Assembly: GCA_029891385.1 (NCBI GenBank)
Contig: CM057228.1
Coordinates: 21,910,309-21,974,308, forward strand
Direction: 5' to 3'
Origin: Erythroxylum novogranatense
Lineage: Eukaryota; Streptophyta; Magnoliopsida; Malpighiales; Erythroxylaceae
Length of the DNA: 64,000 nucleotides
This document shows positions 36,524-49,932 of the stretch, piece after piece. Below the pieces are notes generated by a model. The model did not search any database and was not told the origin of the DNA. It was given only the letters and a program-made list of their open reading frames with translations. Each line of letters opens with the position of its first letter. The stretch's first letter is position 1. A program made the position numbers and the translations under genes.

Positions 36524-38554
36524 TGTTGGGACCCGATTCGGAGACCGGATCCCAACCAAAAAGACGGAAAAACATAATGAAGGAAGAATTGGCGGGGAGC
36601 GAAAATAAAAGCAAAACGAATAACAAAAATGCAGAAACGAAATCGAAAACGAAGTTGAATTGCGAATCGAATCGAAATCAAATAAAACAAATCGAATCGG
36701 AAGTGAAACAGCACTTAACAAAGTGGAATCGAATACATACTGAATTGGAACAAAAGCAAAAACGATCAAATAGAAGCAAATCAAATACAGAGACAACGAA
36801 AGCGAACCCGACATCTGAAAACAATACTCTTTAGAAAAAAAACTTCACGTTGAAAACCTTAGACTTAACCTGTAACACCCCACTCCCGAGTGACCCGAAC
36901 CCGATATCATTGGTGATATCCGAGTCCGCGCCCCGCGAGGGTAGCGTACTACATCAGTCGGTTAAAACTCAGTATACATTTTTTTTAAACCATTGATTCC
37001 ACGTTAGCGCGGCAAAAACAGTAAGTAACTAAAATCCATGTTCATAATAAACCAGTTCCAGTTATTACAGTCATCCAAGAATAATTTACAATCAGTCAAT
37101 GAGTAAAACAATAAAACCACAATGGGCTCGTTATAACTACAAAGCATTGTTGCTCAATAAGAAACTAATGCAGACACGGACTGATCCCGACCTCTATCCT
37201 TCACTTGCCTACAGTAGACATACTCCCGTGTCAACCGGGGTATTCTTCAGGACCTGAAAAATGGATGCAAATTTTGGGTGAGTTTTGCGAACTCAGTGAG
37301 AAACCATCATCGATGGTTCTCCCAATTCATGCATCACATAACAAGTTACAGAAGTAATACAGTTACAGTATCATGTACAGTAATCACCCACTCATAGTAC
37401 TTATATCATCACAGTCACAGTAATGCTACAGTCATATACAACTAAAATCAGTTCATGTTTTCAGTCCAGTATGTATGTAATGTACGTGTGACTCTTTTCG
37501 ATTTTGTTCAAGATTGTAACCGCGCGCCAGAACAAGAAATGGGACGCTTAGCGTCTAGGAAATAGAACTTCCTTCGAGCATGAAGCTCTTTATCAAGTCG
37601 GTCGATGGACGCCATGGCCTCAGGAGTAGGACTCCCTTCGAGCTCGAAGCTCGCAGTATCAGTATCCGTGGCGACTCGGTTCACAATTTTCCTTTATCAG
37701 TTTATGCATCGGTGTATGCAATGCATATGCCCAATTTAACAGTCAGTATAAAACAGTCATATCCCAGTAGGATACAGTACAATGTAGCAAACCATGCACA
37801 ATGTCATCCAGAACACTTCACGTAATGATTCACAGTATCACAGTATATCACAAGGAAGCAGTAAGCAGTAACAATACAAGCCAGTTATGTATCGCACCTT
37901 CACACAGTAGTAACAATCCACTTCACATAATTACAACCAGATACACTTCTATGTCAATTCTTCCAATCCATCGGACCCTCCGTCCGGAATTCATTCATAA
38001 CAAACACAGTTCTAATCCCACCGTTAATCCCCACAGTAGACATATAATAATTGAGTAAACCACCTAGGTTACTCACCTGTATTTTCGAGCCAAAATCTGG
38101 CAGTCTCAGTAACGTCGGTGGACCGACACTCCAAGTGTGACTCTATAACAGTGACAGTATACAAACATTATCAATTATTCAATCAAAACTATTTCAGAAC
38201 GCACATGTAACACTTAGAAGGTGCACAATGCATGATCATGATATTCCCGGCCCTAATCTCATTTTTTTTCCCTCGGAAAATCCGCCTAAAATTAGAAACC
38301 TATTGGCGCCGATGCGCAATTCGGACCTCTATAGGTCCCCAATCAAACAAAACAAAGGATTAAAGGCTCAGTTAGCGGGACCACGCCAATTTTCCGCCTA
38401 AAATTTCCAATTTCTCACAAAATAAAATTCAACATTCTATGCATCCGATGCCTCAAGAATCAGGTCAATCGGACGTCAGACGGAAAAGTAATTGATAAAA
38501 GAAACAAAAATCACAAAATAATAATAAAATAAAAGAAACAAACCAGCCTCATTT

Positions 38555-38622
38555 GGGCGAGACGTCGCCCTAACGAGGCCGATTGATCCGCCTCGTCCCC
38601 TGGCGAGGCATTGGCAGCGATC
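38555..38622. repeat. GGGCGA/TCGCCC foldback cassette of Y, left part
   Basis: GGGCGAGACGTCGCCC at 38565-38580, then CCTCGTCCCCTGGCGAGG. The cassette resumes at 42790-42836, with CTAGGGCGAGGCGTCGCCCTAG inside it. The two parts were one GC-rich cassette before the insertion. Confidence 0.8.
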
Positions 38623-38930
38623 TGTTGGACCCACCCACCGTAGGTGTTTGCGAGTTATCAGCGGCGAGTGTTCTTGAGGTTATCTGGCATGACATCGACC
38701 TAATCGAGATTGTCCTCTTTGCCAATGGGTGAGCCGCTTTTCGAACCATTTGGCTAACTTAGCCAAATGGTAAGAGGCGCAGCATTGGAAGCTATAATTT
38801 TGAGGTCATGGGTTCGAGCCGTGGCTCACCCATGACCAAAGAGGACAATATCGACATGTTGGATGTCACAGATAACCAAGAACACTCGCCGCAAAGATAA
38901 CTCGCAAACACCCACGTAAAGGGTCCAACA
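38623..38930. mobile_element. 308-bp foldback element with Pol III box B-like site
   Basis: TGTTGGACCC at one end and GGGTCCAACA at the other. The arms pair over most of their length (for example GTGTTTGCGAGTTATC with GATAACTCGCAAACAC; ATTGTCCTCTTTG with CAAAGAGGACAAT; GGGTGAGCC with GGCTCACCC). The centre has a second palindrome, CCATTTGGCTAA-c-TTAGCCAAATGG. GGTTCGAGCC at 38811-38820 matches the tRNA box B consensus. No coding capacity. It may be a MITE, a TRIM-like LTR or the altered 5' end of X1. No clear target duplication was found. Confidence 0.65.
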
Positions 38931-38944
38931 TTAAAGGCGATAAA

Positions 38945-41900
38945 TGTTGGGACCCGATCCGGAACCGGATCCCAACCGAATAAACGTAACAAAAGAACGA
39001 ATGACGGAATCAATGGAAGCAGGCGAAGGAGACAGAAATTTGGATCGAAATTGCGAAACGCGAGCTTAACAAACCGAAAGTAGCGAAACGGAAGCAAATG
39101 CAAGCGGAAGCAAATACTAATCGAATCAAACGAACAGATTGAAACGAATATAGCGCGGTTTAAATAATCGAATCTGAATCACAAAGTGGAACGAATAAGC
39201 GAAAGCGGGATCGAATCGAATGCAAATCGAATTCGGATAGAAAACAAAGTAAGTAAACAAATCAATGTAAACTGAAACACTTTCCGACATCCGATTGAGT
39301 TGATTCTTTTTGCGTTGGATTCCTAAGACATTGAATTTCATTTTATAAGAAATTTGTGAACTTTTGAGATTAAATTAATGGTGATTAATTTAATCAAAGT
39401 GAGTCGGGAAATTTTCCGAACATGATTCAGTGTTTTGTGAAATTCGGGATCTGTAGAGATCCGATTGAAGCGATTCTTGAGGCAAAATAAAGATAAGACA
39501 AGGGGCTACAAATCATATGAAGACATGAAATGTCAATTTTGCCCTTAGGACTTTTAATTTTTGAATTTAAGTTCGGATTAGGGTGAAATTTTTGGATTGG
39601 GAACACCTGAGAGTATTTTGAGTATAACTTTTGATCTGGGAATCGAAATGAGACGATTCTTATTTTGAATTAAACTAGAGACATAAGGCTATAATTGTTA
39701 TGAAGACATTGAGTTTCAAATCTGGGATTAAGAATGTGAATTTTTGGACGGAAATAATCGTACATGGAAAATGTGTTAGAATATGGATATTCCCGCACTG
39801 TTTTGTGCATAACTTTTGATATAGTGATCGGAATTGAGCGCGGTCAGTGGCGTTGGATTCGTATGATTGAGAGGAACATTTCTCGAGAAGGAAGTTTTGA
39901 CAAATTCCTTCAAATTGATAGTGCGAATTAACCCGCAAGTAAGCATGACTTTAAGCTTTGAATGGAGGGCAAAATGGTCATTTAATCATTATTTAATGAG
40001 ACACAAGAATGAGTGTCGTTTTGGCTTATTAAAAGCCACGAATAGTCTGGAATTTCAGAAGAAGAAGGAAGAGAAATAAGAAAAGAATGGAGAGAAGAGA
40101 GTTTCGTATGGGAAAAAATGGAGAAAACGATGGAAGCTTAGAGATCTTGGAATTTCTAAAGCTTCAAGCTTGTGTTTGGAGAAGATGCAAGGGGAAAGAG
40201 ATAGAAGAACATGAAAACTTGCTTGGAGCTCTCATGGCCGAAACTTAGAGAGAGAAGGTAAGAGAGAGAAAATTTTTATGTTTGAATTTTGATGAGTTGT
40301 TGGTTGATTTAGCTTCATATGGTTATGAATTGAAGTTTATTTTGATTATTTGAAGAGATTAGACTATGACTATGTTTAATTTTGGTTATGGAAAATTCTA
40401 GAGAGAGAAAGCTTAGTGAAGAAGATGATGAATAGTGAAAGTTGGGGGTTTTTAAAATTAATGATTTAGATAGCTCGAATTAGTGATGAATTTGAGACAT
40501 CCTATGTTAATTATGATGGTTATGCTTTAGGTGAAGTTTAATTTGAAAAATTATAAATTTGGAGTTTAGGCCAAATTAGAAATTTGGGGTTTTTGGAAAT
40601 TGTTAGTGTAGAATCATGAAAAATACTATGGATTGATGATATGTGAAGTTAATTTTGAAAAAATTGTATTTTGTGGTATTGAATTTGGATAAATTGGTTT
40701 AGGCCAATTTTAAGATTTGGGGATTTTTGAAATTGAGGATTTAGATGTCTTGGAATTAATGTGAATTGATGAATTGTGAGATTAATTTTGAAAATTAAGT
40801 TATTTATGAGATTGAATTTGGGTGTATTGGTTTAGGCCAATTTTGAAAATTGGGGATTTTCAAAATTGGAGATTGAAATAGCTTGAATGTAAATGGAATT
40901 GGTGAATTCCTAAGTTGATTGTGAAAATTAAGTATTTTTCTGATGTGAAATTTGGATGATTATGGTTTAGGTTTTGGTATTTTGGAAGAGAGAGAAAAGC
41001 AAGGATCAATTGGAGCTTGAAATCAAGTTTCCGGCAATAATTCGAGGTGGGTAGCATATTTATATTTTGATTTGTAAGCAATCTACGACTTTTGAAAAAT
41101 TAAAGAAAGTAAAAATTTGGATTTTGATAAATTAAGGTTTTTGTAAATATTTGAAAATAAAAGTTTGTTATCGTTTGGCATTACGAGTCCCAAATGAGTT
41201 TTGAATAAAATTTGCATCATTATATATGAAGTTTTAATAATTGCTATGGTTGTGCATTATTGACTTTTTGAGAATGTGTTATGTGTATTGTATTGCTTGA
41301 AGATTGTGAATTTATGAATGAAAATATGTCTGTTAGGACACGTGTGTGAAAAATATCAAGATTTCGAAATTTGTGCCTTCGGGCAAATTGATTTTCGCTT
41401 GTGAATGTGTTATGTGGGTTTGGTAGGTCCCTTGGTGAGTCAGCGCTGTCTCTATGTGTATAGCCTTCTCCAGGCTGCCCGCTAAGGCACGGAGTCTGAT
41501 TTGGACTCCTTCACGGCTACATTGGACCGTATGTGGGAAAGTGTAGTGCGTTACATTCACGATAGCGGTCTGTGCGATGCGTTCTGTTTGGACCTAGCCA
41601 TACCATTCTGATATGCTATGTGTTTTCAATTTTGTTTCGTATGTTGTATACATATTTATGAAAATTGAGAATTTTGAAGAAAAAATAAGAAAAGTGAGAT
41701 GACTATGAAAAGTTTGAAAATATGAAAAGTGTTTGAGGAAATTGTTTGAAAATTATAAAGTTTGAAAAATTAGCCCTTTTGGCAAAAAGCTTGTGAAAAT
41801 GATTTCGCTTATTTATCGATTTATAAATGTGTTATCCACGAGCTTTGAGCTCACCCCTCTTTCATCCCTATCTCCGGGTTTGAAGGTGAGATCGGATGAA

Positions 41901-42775
41901 AGAATGTGAAGACGTCAGTTTCGACATTTGAATATGTTAGATTTTGAATATTTGGAATTTGTATATGAAATTGTGTATGAAGTTTGGAATATATATTTAT
42001 GTTTGATTCTGGGAATGAGTTTGATTGATGAGACTAGTGTATTGAGTTACAATTTGAAGCAGTTTAGAAATAGGTTTGTGTTTATCTGCTGAGATCCCGG
42101 ACGGAGGGTCCGGTTGATTTTGATTTGTGTATGATTGTTTGAGTTTTTAGAAGTGTATTTTTGAACCCTTGCAGGTTTGGGTTAGGATAAAGGCAGCCGT
42201 TATGCTGCCGAAATTTCGATAAAATCGGGGTTAAAAATGTAATTTGAGATTGGTATGAATTTATATAAGATTGTGATGACGTTGTATATGATTGAGTAAC
42301 GAGAAAAGAAATGAGAATAAGAAAAGAAAAAAAAAATTCATAACGGATTTTGGAACGTCTTAGGATTCCCAACGCGATTATGTTCATTCGATAAGTTTTC
42401 TTTGATTATTGTTTAGGATGTCGGATGTGTACGCTTTGATTTCGTTTTCTTTGCAACTGCTCGTTTGATTCGATTAGTATTTGCTTTCGCTTGCATTTGC
42501 TTCCGCTTCGCTACTTTCGGATTTGTTCGCTTCCGCATTTTGTTTTCGATTCGACATTTCCGTTTTCCGTTCTGTTTGCGATGTGCTTTGTTTTTTGATT
42601 CGAAATTTCGATCCGAAAGTTCCGCTTCCCTTCGTTTCCTTGTGCTTCGGTTTCCGTTCTGCTTATGTAGATGAGTCGATTTGTATTCCGATTAGCGATT
42701 TCTCGCTTTTCGATTTTCCATTTTTTTTCCGTTCCGTTTTTTGGTTGGGATCGGGTTCCCGGATCGGGTTCCAAC
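38945..42775 (+). mobile_element. X1: X-family LTR derivative with long inverted terminal repeats
   Basis: Starts TGTTGGGACCCGATCCGG and ends CGGATCGGGTTCCAACA. From about 39290 to 42775 it is collinear with X2 read on its minus strand. Its first 346 bases are instead an inverted copy of its last 360 bases, with 3 mismatches in about 60 bases at 39077-39138 versus 42463-42522. This gives a foldback 3.8 kb across. The short reading frames inside are compositional. Flanks (ataaa / gatgc) do not match, so its boundaries are uncertain. Confidence 0.65.
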
Positions 42776-45370
42776 AGATGCCGTCTGATCCGAGCCTCGT
42801 CGCTAGGGCGAGGCGTCGCCCTAGCGACCTGGCGTGATTCCTCATTCCCTTTCCCCTTTTTTCCTGATTTCTAATCCAATTTCCAACATCAATAACTCAT
42901 TGCACACAATTCAGAACATTACCAACTATATCTCATTGGAAAGATCATGAAACCCTCTACAATTCTCAAGAAGACCATAAAAATCAATTTCACCCCTAAG
43001 GGTGTCAAATATCCCATCAAAGCTACTGCCTACTCAAATCCCATTAAAACAGAATAGTACATTGCAAATTCCATAACTCTCTGATTCTTCAGCCATAAAT
43101 TACCACATAAATATGCTCAATAAGTTCACAATGTCATCTACAACTTTCATGAACAACCCAAAATCAAATTCCATAACTAACTAGGTCAAACAATTCAACA
43201 AGGAATCAGTCTACTGAAATCAATCAATCTGGGCAGTAATTTTCCAAACAGCATATCTCTTAGCACAAATGTCACCAAATTCACTACCTTATGTTCCTGA
43301 AAAGATAAGATCACAACTTCAAGTTTCATGAAGAACTCAAACTCCAATTCAATTTCTAACAATTTCAAAACCATTATGCAAGTTACTGCCATGATCAGCC
43401 ATCCACATCCTAATGTAGGATCAGTTTTTACAAAATCATAACTCCCAACTCTGACCTCTAAAAATTACATGTCATATCTCATTTTCAAGAAAATTTCTTC
43501 CTCTGCAACTTTACAGAAGACCACTCACATCAATTAAGTTCACATAAATTGTTAAAATTGCTCCCAAACAGAAAGCTCACAAAATTGACACTTAGGCTAG
43601 GATTCTCCAAAAAGCATAAAACCAGTCAATAGTAATCAGGTCATATATCCCAATACACAACTCGAAAATTAACAAGATCAGTGGAAATGGAAAGCCAACT
43701 CAATATTCTACAACTTTCATGAAGACCATTTTCTCTAATTCCATATCAATTAATTTAGAAAAATCAACAAAGCAATCAGGTTATATATGCGGGTACTGTT
43801 CACAGACCCTACAAACAGAAACTTTCCATGCAAAAATTCACCCTTCTAACATTACAATTTAACATCACCTATTTCACACAAAGTTGAAGCCAACATCCCA
43901 AAGTTTCATTGGACACAAACCTCACCTCATTTGCTCACCTACACAATTAGTTATGATCAAAACATTCCAATAGGTCAAAGATTCATTTTCCAGCTTTCAA
44001 CATTAACCTAACTCCTATCACTTCTAATATCAATAACACTTCACTAAGCACCCATTTATACTACTAATTCAACCACAAACTAATCACAACATTGACTTAT
44101 ATAACTAACCAAACTTTGACAGCACAAACCTACACAATTTCCATACTTTGTTACCATGTATTAAGCATCATAAACATCATTAATAACATCACCTTCCCAT
44201 TCTTTAACTACCATAACCAATTCCTTCACACAAGCATACATTAAACCCATTCAAACCTACCACTTCCATGATCACATACATGCTCAAAGGAATCTCATGC
44301 ATGCTTCTAACTACCAAAAGAAGGAAAACAAACACAACTCTTACCTTAATCAAGTTGTAAGTTCAAGCTATCAATACTCCTTGGTTCTTCAAGTTCACAC
44401 TAACTTCCTTTTTCCAAACCTCACCTACGGCTATCACAAACATCACAAGGATCACCATCAACTCAAGGCTTCAACTTGGTTTATGTGTGGAGAGAAGCAA
44501 GTAATTAATAAGTGGAACTTATATGGGAGGAAGAGGAATTTTCGAAGGAGAAAAAACAAACACAATGAAAGGGAGTTTGCAAGTTTCGGATGACAAGGAA
44601 GAAGAGCTTTTCAAAGATTTCCAAGATCAATTTTTTTAAGTATAACAAGGAGGAAAGGTCGTGGGTGCATAATAATATGGGACAAAACCAATAAATGGAA
44701 GGGGACACTTGGCATTTTAATGAAGAAAAGACAAAATTTAGCTAATCCTAATTAATTAAGTAATAATCCCAATTAATCTTTCATCCCACTAATGCTAATG
44801 GCTCTATAACAATTCTCAAAATAATATATCCAAAATGACAGTACCATTTGGTCGCAATTTTCGCTACCGAAAATCGACCGGTTCGTCGCTTGGCGATTTT
44901 TCCCGGTCCGAAAATTTTTGAGAATTTGCCCGAATCATTTTTTTTTTAAATTACCTAAATTTTCCAAAATTGTAAAACATATGACAGTCCACTCCCAATA
45001 ATTTTTCAAACACAAAAACCACATTTTTCACAACAAAAAGACATTTAGGTCATTTACCGGCGATTTTGCCGGTCCGGAAATTTTCTCCGGCTAATTCCAG
45101 AAAAATTCTCATAAATCTCTAAAAATGTAAAACACTCAATGGCGCACTCCATATAATTTTTCAAATACAGTTATCCCATAAATTTCACAAAAGATCTCAA
45201 TTTGAACCTAAGCCGGAAAATGTCATGAATGCATGTTTACCATGTGCAAGTGCAACAAACCATCAATCATAGAGGCGATAAGTTGTATGCTCAAGCCGAG
45301 ATATAATTCAATACTCCTAACCCGACCCAATTTACTAAAATATCCTTCCCATCGGAGATAGGATGTTACA
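42776..45370 (-). repeat. 5' (right) part of solo LTR Y
   Basis: Continues Y after the X1 insertion, beginning inside the GC-rich cassette and ending at the Y terminus TGTTACA. Mostly AT-rich with repeats of 'acaactttcatgaagacca' (43140, 43725). No gene seen. Confidence 0.75.
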
Positions 45371-48300
45371 TAACCTATCCGAAATTCCGGTATATTTTTT
45401 TTTCTTTCTTTTCTTTTTCATTCTTTTCATCATTATTCAATCTTATCCAAAGTAAAGACTTCTTCAATTTGGAATTCACAAATTCCATAACCTCAGTTTT
45501 CTATCCGTCAATCACGAATCATAAGAATCAATTTAAACAAAATCTTATTTCTTTTCCTTTGTCATAAATACTCCCATATATCAACATAATCACACATTCT
45601 GTATTTAACAAAATTTCGGCAGCATAACGGCTGCATTCTAACTAACCCAAACCTGCAAAGTGTTCAAAAAACACTTCTATATTCTCACATAATAGCCAGT
45701 ATCATCGGACTCCCTGTCCGAAATCCAACACAACAAATGCAATCGTATATCTACATATCCATATCCAAAACACATTATACAAATCCAATTCCTATTAATT
45801 TCTCAACTCAATATACAAATCGAAATCATTATAAATAATATCATAATTCAAGTCTTTATACAAGGTCACCAGGCAATCCCTAATCACATTCAATATCTCA
45901 ATTCCATATTCAAATTCCTAATTCAATCCAAACCCAAAAATCAATCACATTTATATTCATTCACAAATCATTTCCATAATCATACACAATCCCATCCATA
46001 ACTTAATTCAATACATAATTTCATACATAACCCCCAAGAATTCATATCATTTACATTCCGAAATAGATACACTACAAACTTGAATGGCATTCCAAGCCAT
46101 TTACAAACCATTCCAAAAATCCAAAATACATAATTTACAAAATAAGAAAAAATGAACAAATGGCTTGACTTTCTTTCATTCGATCTCCTCCTTGAAACCT
46201 AGAGATGGGGATGAAAGGGGGTGAGCTAGACAGCTTCTGGATAATATGTTTACAAATTGAACATAAACAAAAACATGTTCTAAAACTCTTTTTCCATTGT
46301 TTAAAATATTTTACAAAATAAAGTTCATCAAAAGCTTATTTCTGAAACTTTCAACCTTTTTACAATTCGTTCTTCGTAAATTTCCAAAACTACGTAATTG
46401 AAAAACTCAAGTCCGCACTTTACAATTTCTCAAAATTGACACAATTCATACACCAATTCACAAATCACAAAACAAAATTTAAAAAAATCACAAATGCATC
46501 ACATATGAACACAAGTCAAAACACATAACATAGCAAAACGGTTTGGGTCGGTCCAAAACAGAACGTACTGCACATTCCCGCATAGCAGTCCTATGTAGCC
46601 ATGAACGAAACGTACTACACCTTCCCGCATAGCGGTCCGATGTAGCCGTGACTTATGGAAGTTCGAAATCGGAGCTCCATTGCCACTAGCGGACAGGCAG
46701 GAAAAGCCTTTAAAAAAATAGACAAGTGCGCACTTGTCTCATTTATGGGACCTGACTAAACCCACATAACACATAATCATACTTGAAAACGGATTGCCCG
46801 AAGGCACATTTTGAAAAATCAATTTTTCATGTCATATCATATTTAAAAATCATGTCACTCACAAATGTCACAATTTCACATAATTCACTATGAAATCATT
46901 CATAACAAGCAATGCAACAATTTTCATAATAACTTATTAACATTGATAATGTATGAATTTCAGAAATTATTAACACATTCAAACAGATTAAACCATTTAA
47001 CAGTTATTTCAATTTTATCAAATCATTCAAAATCAATGAATGAAAAATTTTCATAATTGATCAAATCATTCATAAATAATAAATTTTCAGAAATTTCATC
47101 AATTTATCAAAATCATTTAAAACAATCAATTGAACCTTTTAACAATTTTTGTAAAATCCTTCGGAAATAATGAATTCAACAATTTGTAAATCATTCCAAA
47201 TTCCAATTAATTCAATCCTTTGCAAAAACCATAATTTATAAACTTTTGTGCTTTCTTGATTTTTTTAAACTCATATATAGCTTATAATTCAAAGAATAAA
47301 CATATTACCCATCTCGAATCGATGCTAGAAGCTTGTCCAAATCGTCAATTTGCCCATAGCTTCTTTCTTTCTTCCAACTTAAAATTACCTATACCAATTC
47401 ACCCAAATTCAACCTCATAAATAACATAATCCTCAAAATTGAATTTATAAAACACAAACCCATTTTATTTTTCATGAATCCAAACCAAAAATTTCCAAAA
47501 TACCCAAATCACAAAAATTGGGCATAAACCCTAATTAATTTATCATCCAAAATTGAATCAATTACAACATGTAATCTCTAAAATTGAGCTTAGAATCAAC
47601 AAACTCATACCAATTCCAAGGCATTTAAACCAAAACTTCACTAAAATCCAAAACTCAAAAGCTTTCTCTTACCACTTTTCCTTTCCTGTTTCGGATTTGT
47701 TGGGCTAGAAAGGAAACCTTCACTTTCTTCCATCTTTTTTCCTTTGAATCTACTCAAAAATCATGGTAGATGCCCCAAAAAATTCGAAACCTTGCTTCTC
47801 CTTCTTTCTTTAGCCGAAACCTTCATCCTCTCTTCTCTTCTTCTTATTTCTTTCAAGTCTTTGGGTAATAATCGTGCTTCCCTCCCTAAAAATGACAGCT
47901 TCCTTGCTTTTATATGGCCATGTCATTAAATTAAAGAGAAAATACCTAATTGCCCCTCCATGTTAGCCTTCATACTTAACCCTTTAAGTAAACTTCCAAA
48001 ATTGCCCCTATACTCATCTTAATTCAAGCTTACTTTAGGACAAGTTTCTAATCATCAATTTGAAGGAATTTGTCAAAATTTCCTTCTATAGAAATGTTTC
48101 TCCTTGTCTTAATTTCATAATGACACAAAAATCATTTAATTTGGATCAATATAGCAAGAGTTATGCTCCAAACAGTTCGGACATGTCTTATGTTAAATCA
48201 TTTTCCAGTACGTTATTTCCATCCAAAAATTGACATTCTTAAACACAAAATTGAAACTTGATGTCTTCATAAAAATTGTAGCCCTATTTCTCTAGTTTAA

Positions 48301-49605
48301 TACAAATCAAGAATAACCTCGTTTTGATTACTAGAGCAAAAGTTATGGCTAAAATACCTTTAGATTTCTCTAATCCAAGACTGCACACGAATCCGAACTT
48401 CAAGTCAGAAATTGAAAGTCTTAGGGACCAAATTGAAATTTCATTTCTTCATATGATTTGTATCCCCATGACTCAATTTTATTTTTCCTAAAGAATCACT
48501 TCAATCAGATCTCCACAGGTCCTGAATTTCGCAAAAAACTGAACTATGTTCAGAAAATTATCTAACTCCATTGATTAAATTAATCATCCTTAATTTAATC
48601 TCATAAAAATACAAATTTTCTCTGAGAAAGTAGATAATTGTATTAGGAATCCAACGCTTTGAAAACCATGTCAATCGGATGTCGGACGGAAAAGATATAA
48701 ACAAAAGATTGAAATAGGGACATAATAAGAAATAAGAATAGAGACATGCATATATGTATAAATACATATATATATCCGAATTTTCCAAAAAACATATCTC
48801 TTGATCCTGAACTCCAAATTTAACAAATTTAGTATCAAAAGATATCTCAAAGGAAGCTCTGTAACTTCCATGAAGGACAAAAAAGTCAAATTGTCCTCTA
48901 AGGGAGTCAAAAATTCACTCAAAGTTTCTGTCCTAATCATCCTTTCCTAAACAACTTCCAAATTTCCATCGATCATAACTCCTAGCCCCGATATCGAAAA
49001 ATGCATACTTTATGGTGATAAAAAGTTGAGAATATAAGCTACAACTTTCATGTAGACCATTTACTCTAATTCAGACCACATCAATTCGGCGATTGCCTCA
49101 AAGCACAACATGTATAATTTCCACACTTAAGAACATTTTCAAAGTCAAAGTAAAATAACCTTAACTTTGACTGACTGTAAATTTTACTCCCAATATCGGA
49201 AAATATCAAACTTTATAGAGACAGAAAGCTTTCAACAGAAGCTACAAGTTTTCTGAAGATCATTTTCTCAAATTCTGCCTAAATCAAAAAGTCAACTCTC
49301 AAGTCAAACTTTCTATATCCAAACGTTAACTTTCTTAATTCTCCAAATTTTCACACTTTTTCTCTGTATTTCTTGATTTCCAACTTCTATTTCATTCCTC
49401 TCATTTACTCTAACTTTTTATAACTCATACAAATTTATTCAAATCCCAAATTTATTCAAATTCCAAATTTATCAAAATCAGACAATTCTTTCTTCATCAC
49501 TTTCCTTTAAGTATAAATTGCATCGATATCAGAACATAAACACAAAAACACTCATTTCTTTTTAATTATTATTTCTAAATTCCAATTAAAAATCAGGGTC
49601 CAACA

Positions 49606-49932
49606 ATTCACTTTGAAAATTTTTCCTATTTCCATGCTTTGGATATCCATAGCACTGTACGGATAGATCTTGGTGACTATAAAAGGTCCAATCCACTTGG
49701 ATCGCAATTTTCCTGCAAAAAGTTTCAAAGTCGAATTAAATAAAACTACCTTCTGTCTGACTTTAAACTTCTTGTCGGCAAGCTGCTTGTCGTGAAAAGC
49801 TTTAGTTTTGGCCTTGTATGTAACAGCGTTGTCAAAAGCATGGTTTCGTAGTTCTTCCAATTCCTGAATCTGTAACTTCCTTTGTTGCCTTATAGCACCA
49901 AAATTCATGTTGTACTGCTTTACAGCCCAAAA
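49606..49932 (-). pseudogene. Athila-like integrase C-terminal part
   Basis: Encodes MNFGAIRQQRKLQIQELEEL, then AYKAK.KAFHD-type sequence, then VLLFNSRLKLF-like (here VVLFNSTLKLFAGKLRSKW) and GPF. This is the GPY/F-like C-terminal module of Ty3/gypsy integrases, which helps target-site handling. It is bounded by the target duplications of X2 (attca) and the short Sirevirus (caaaa). After removal of the Sirevirus and one caaaa (4,610 bases) it is in the same frame as the core at 54546-54893. Confidence 0.85.

Larger units (their letters stand above)
36871..45370 (-). repeat. Solo LTR Y (minus), Tekay type, split by 38623-42775
   Basis: On the minus strand it runs TGTAACATCCTATC (45370) to GGGGTGTTACA (36871), with perfect target duplication taacc at 36866-36870 and 45371-45375. 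Own sequence is about 4.35 kb. It has the Tekay hairpin pair (37278-37322), a GAGCTCGAAGCTC palindrome (37637-37650) and a CGGACCCTCCGTCCGG hairpin (37972-37987). The next insertion lies inside Y's own GC-rich cassette. Confidence 0.9.
36524..49605 (-). repeat. Solo LTR X2 (minus), split by Y
   Basis: On the minus strand it runs TGTTGGACCCTG (49605) to GGGTCCCAACA (36524), with perfect target duplication attca at 36519-36523 and 49606-49610. Own sequence is 45376-49605 plus 36524-36870, about 4.58 kb. It carries the gypsy LTR modules: CGGACT..GTCCG hairpin (45706-45722), an 'agcggtccgatgtagcc' block with 'ggacaggcagg' (46560-46700), and the 'gagatgggatgaaaggggg' region (46200). No coding frame or second LTR is seen. 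Confidence 0.85.

Noticed and set aside
36523..36834. K/N/S/T-rich 103-codon frame
   Set aside because: Lies in the end of solo LTR X2; its composition comes from purine-rich CGAA repeats, and all frames there are fairly open.
38727..38835. Genuine tRNA gene
   Set aside because: A box B match and paired ends are present, but the spacing is too long and no cloverleaf with a proper anticodon arm can be drawn.
42465..42874. Overlapping frames on both strands near the X1 right end
   Set aside because: Same low-complexity CGAA/TTCG sequence as the left arm; no domain, both strands open.
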